64,000 nucleotides of DNA from Bacillus timonensis. GTDB taxonomy: Bacteria; Bacillota; Bacilli; Bacillales; Bacillaceae_L. The number at the start of each line of letters is the position of its first letter. Position 1 is the stretch's first letter. Position numbers and translations under genes: made by a program. Positions 63,718 to 64,000 of the stretch are shown one piece after another. The stretch is from NCBI RefSeq assembly GCF_000285535.1, contig NZ_HE610987.1:160464-224463 (forward strand), written 5' to 3'. The notes under the pieces were generated by a model that saw nothing but the letters and a program-made list of their open reading frames with translations, was not told the DNA's origin and searched no databases.

Positions 63718-63911
63718 CGATAAATAGACGGAAAAATTCCGTTTATTAAGTAACTTTTATTAAAAAAGGCGTATATAGACGGAGAGATTCCGCCTATTGA
63801 CTTGAAAAACGTGAAAATGGAGGATTTTGCTTTCCGTAACCGGAAAACTTCCCCTTATATACCCCAAAACGGGTTCCATTCTGCATTTAATCGGAAAATC
63901 TCCGTTTATAA
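63718..63911 (+). repeat. CGGAA-TTCCG intergenic repeat, right copy
   Basis: Matches 1186-1368 in inverted orientation over about 190 bases. It has three to four small palindromes (AGACGGAAAAATTCCGTTTA, GACGGAGAGATTCCGCC, CGGAAAATCTCCG). No coding potential. Confidence 0.75.
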
Positions 63912-63983
63912 TACTTTTGCTGGTTATTCTATTAGGGACAAGACATCTTATTTAATATAAATAAGGTATTTTTCCCTAATAAA

Positions 63984-64000
63984 GAAGAGGCTGGGACAAA
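63984..64000 (+). other. GAGGCTGGGACAAA motif at the window edge
   Basis: AGAGGCTGGGACA is a frequent start of repeat/terminator-like elements in Firmicutes. Only its first bases fall inside the window. Confidence 0.3.

Overview
The window looks like chromosomal DNA of a low-GC, aerobic, soil-type Bacillaceae (Bacillus/Neobacillus-like). This rests on strong Gram-positive ribosome binding sites (AGGAGG-type), Bacillus sigma-A style promoters, SAM-I (S-box) leaders, CcpA-type cre sites, AraR/XylR-type operators, and YesM/YesN, YesL, YczE, CoaA and YqjA-like genes. Species cannot be fixed from sequence alone. No tRNA, rRNA, CRISPR array, transposase or integrase was seen.

Layout. 1-311: start of a FtsX-type permease on the minus strand. 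312-1499: gene-free and packed with repeats. 1.5-12 kb (minus): PAS-GGDEF-EAL protein and its neighbouring chemoreceptor, a frameshifted YcdB-like gene, small membrane proteins with an Xre regulator, a DUF4309-GH3 glycosidase, pantothenate kinase and a YczE-type protein. 12-18 kb (plus): YesM/YesN-type two-component system, then a sugar-binding lipoprotein and two permeases with no ATPase gene. 18.6-26.4 kb: YesL, polysaccharide deacetylase, aldo/keto reductase, xylB, xylA, divergent xylR and a GH43 enzyme, i.e. a xylan/xylose island with operators. 26.6-32.7 kb (minus): acetoacetate-CoA ligase, thiolase-like protein, Zn-ribbon DUF35, MHS transporter and thiolase, read as one acyl-CoA operon. 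32.9-36.7 kb: sulfur genes (MetY fused to a CoA-binding domain, short CysJ) with two SAM-I riboswitches in series. 37.1-43.9 kb: arabinose regulon (sugar symporter, araA, araD, frameshifted araB, divergent araR). 44.3-50.5 kb (minus): PadR/DUF2812, AraC regulator, hydrolase, and an S-box-led yezD-ssuE-monooxygenase operon for sulfur scavenging.

51.3-56.8 kb is the most unusual part. It is an AT-rich run of seven unrelated small genes, all on the plus strand, each followed by a copy or fragment of the same roughly 75-bp repeat, with stop codons often inside the repeat. Three of the seven genes are broken. It looks like a cassette array without a recognisable integrase. A second repeat family (fixed box plus a hairpin of variable stem sequence) flanks it.

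56.9-63.3 kb: hemerythrin, YqjA-like exporter, GGDEF protein, WrbA, and an NhaC antiporter coupled to a PqqB-like metallo-beta-lactamase-fold protein. The last 0.7 kb again holds repeats and a gene relic.

The carbon genes form a plant-hemicellulose programme: oligosaccharide import and sensing, xylosidase/arabinofuranosidase, then xylose and arabinose isomerase-kinase pathways under XylR, AraR and CcpA. The sulfur genes share SAM sensing. Two frameshifts (ycdB-like, araB) lie in 7-base homopolymers and may be sequencing errors.
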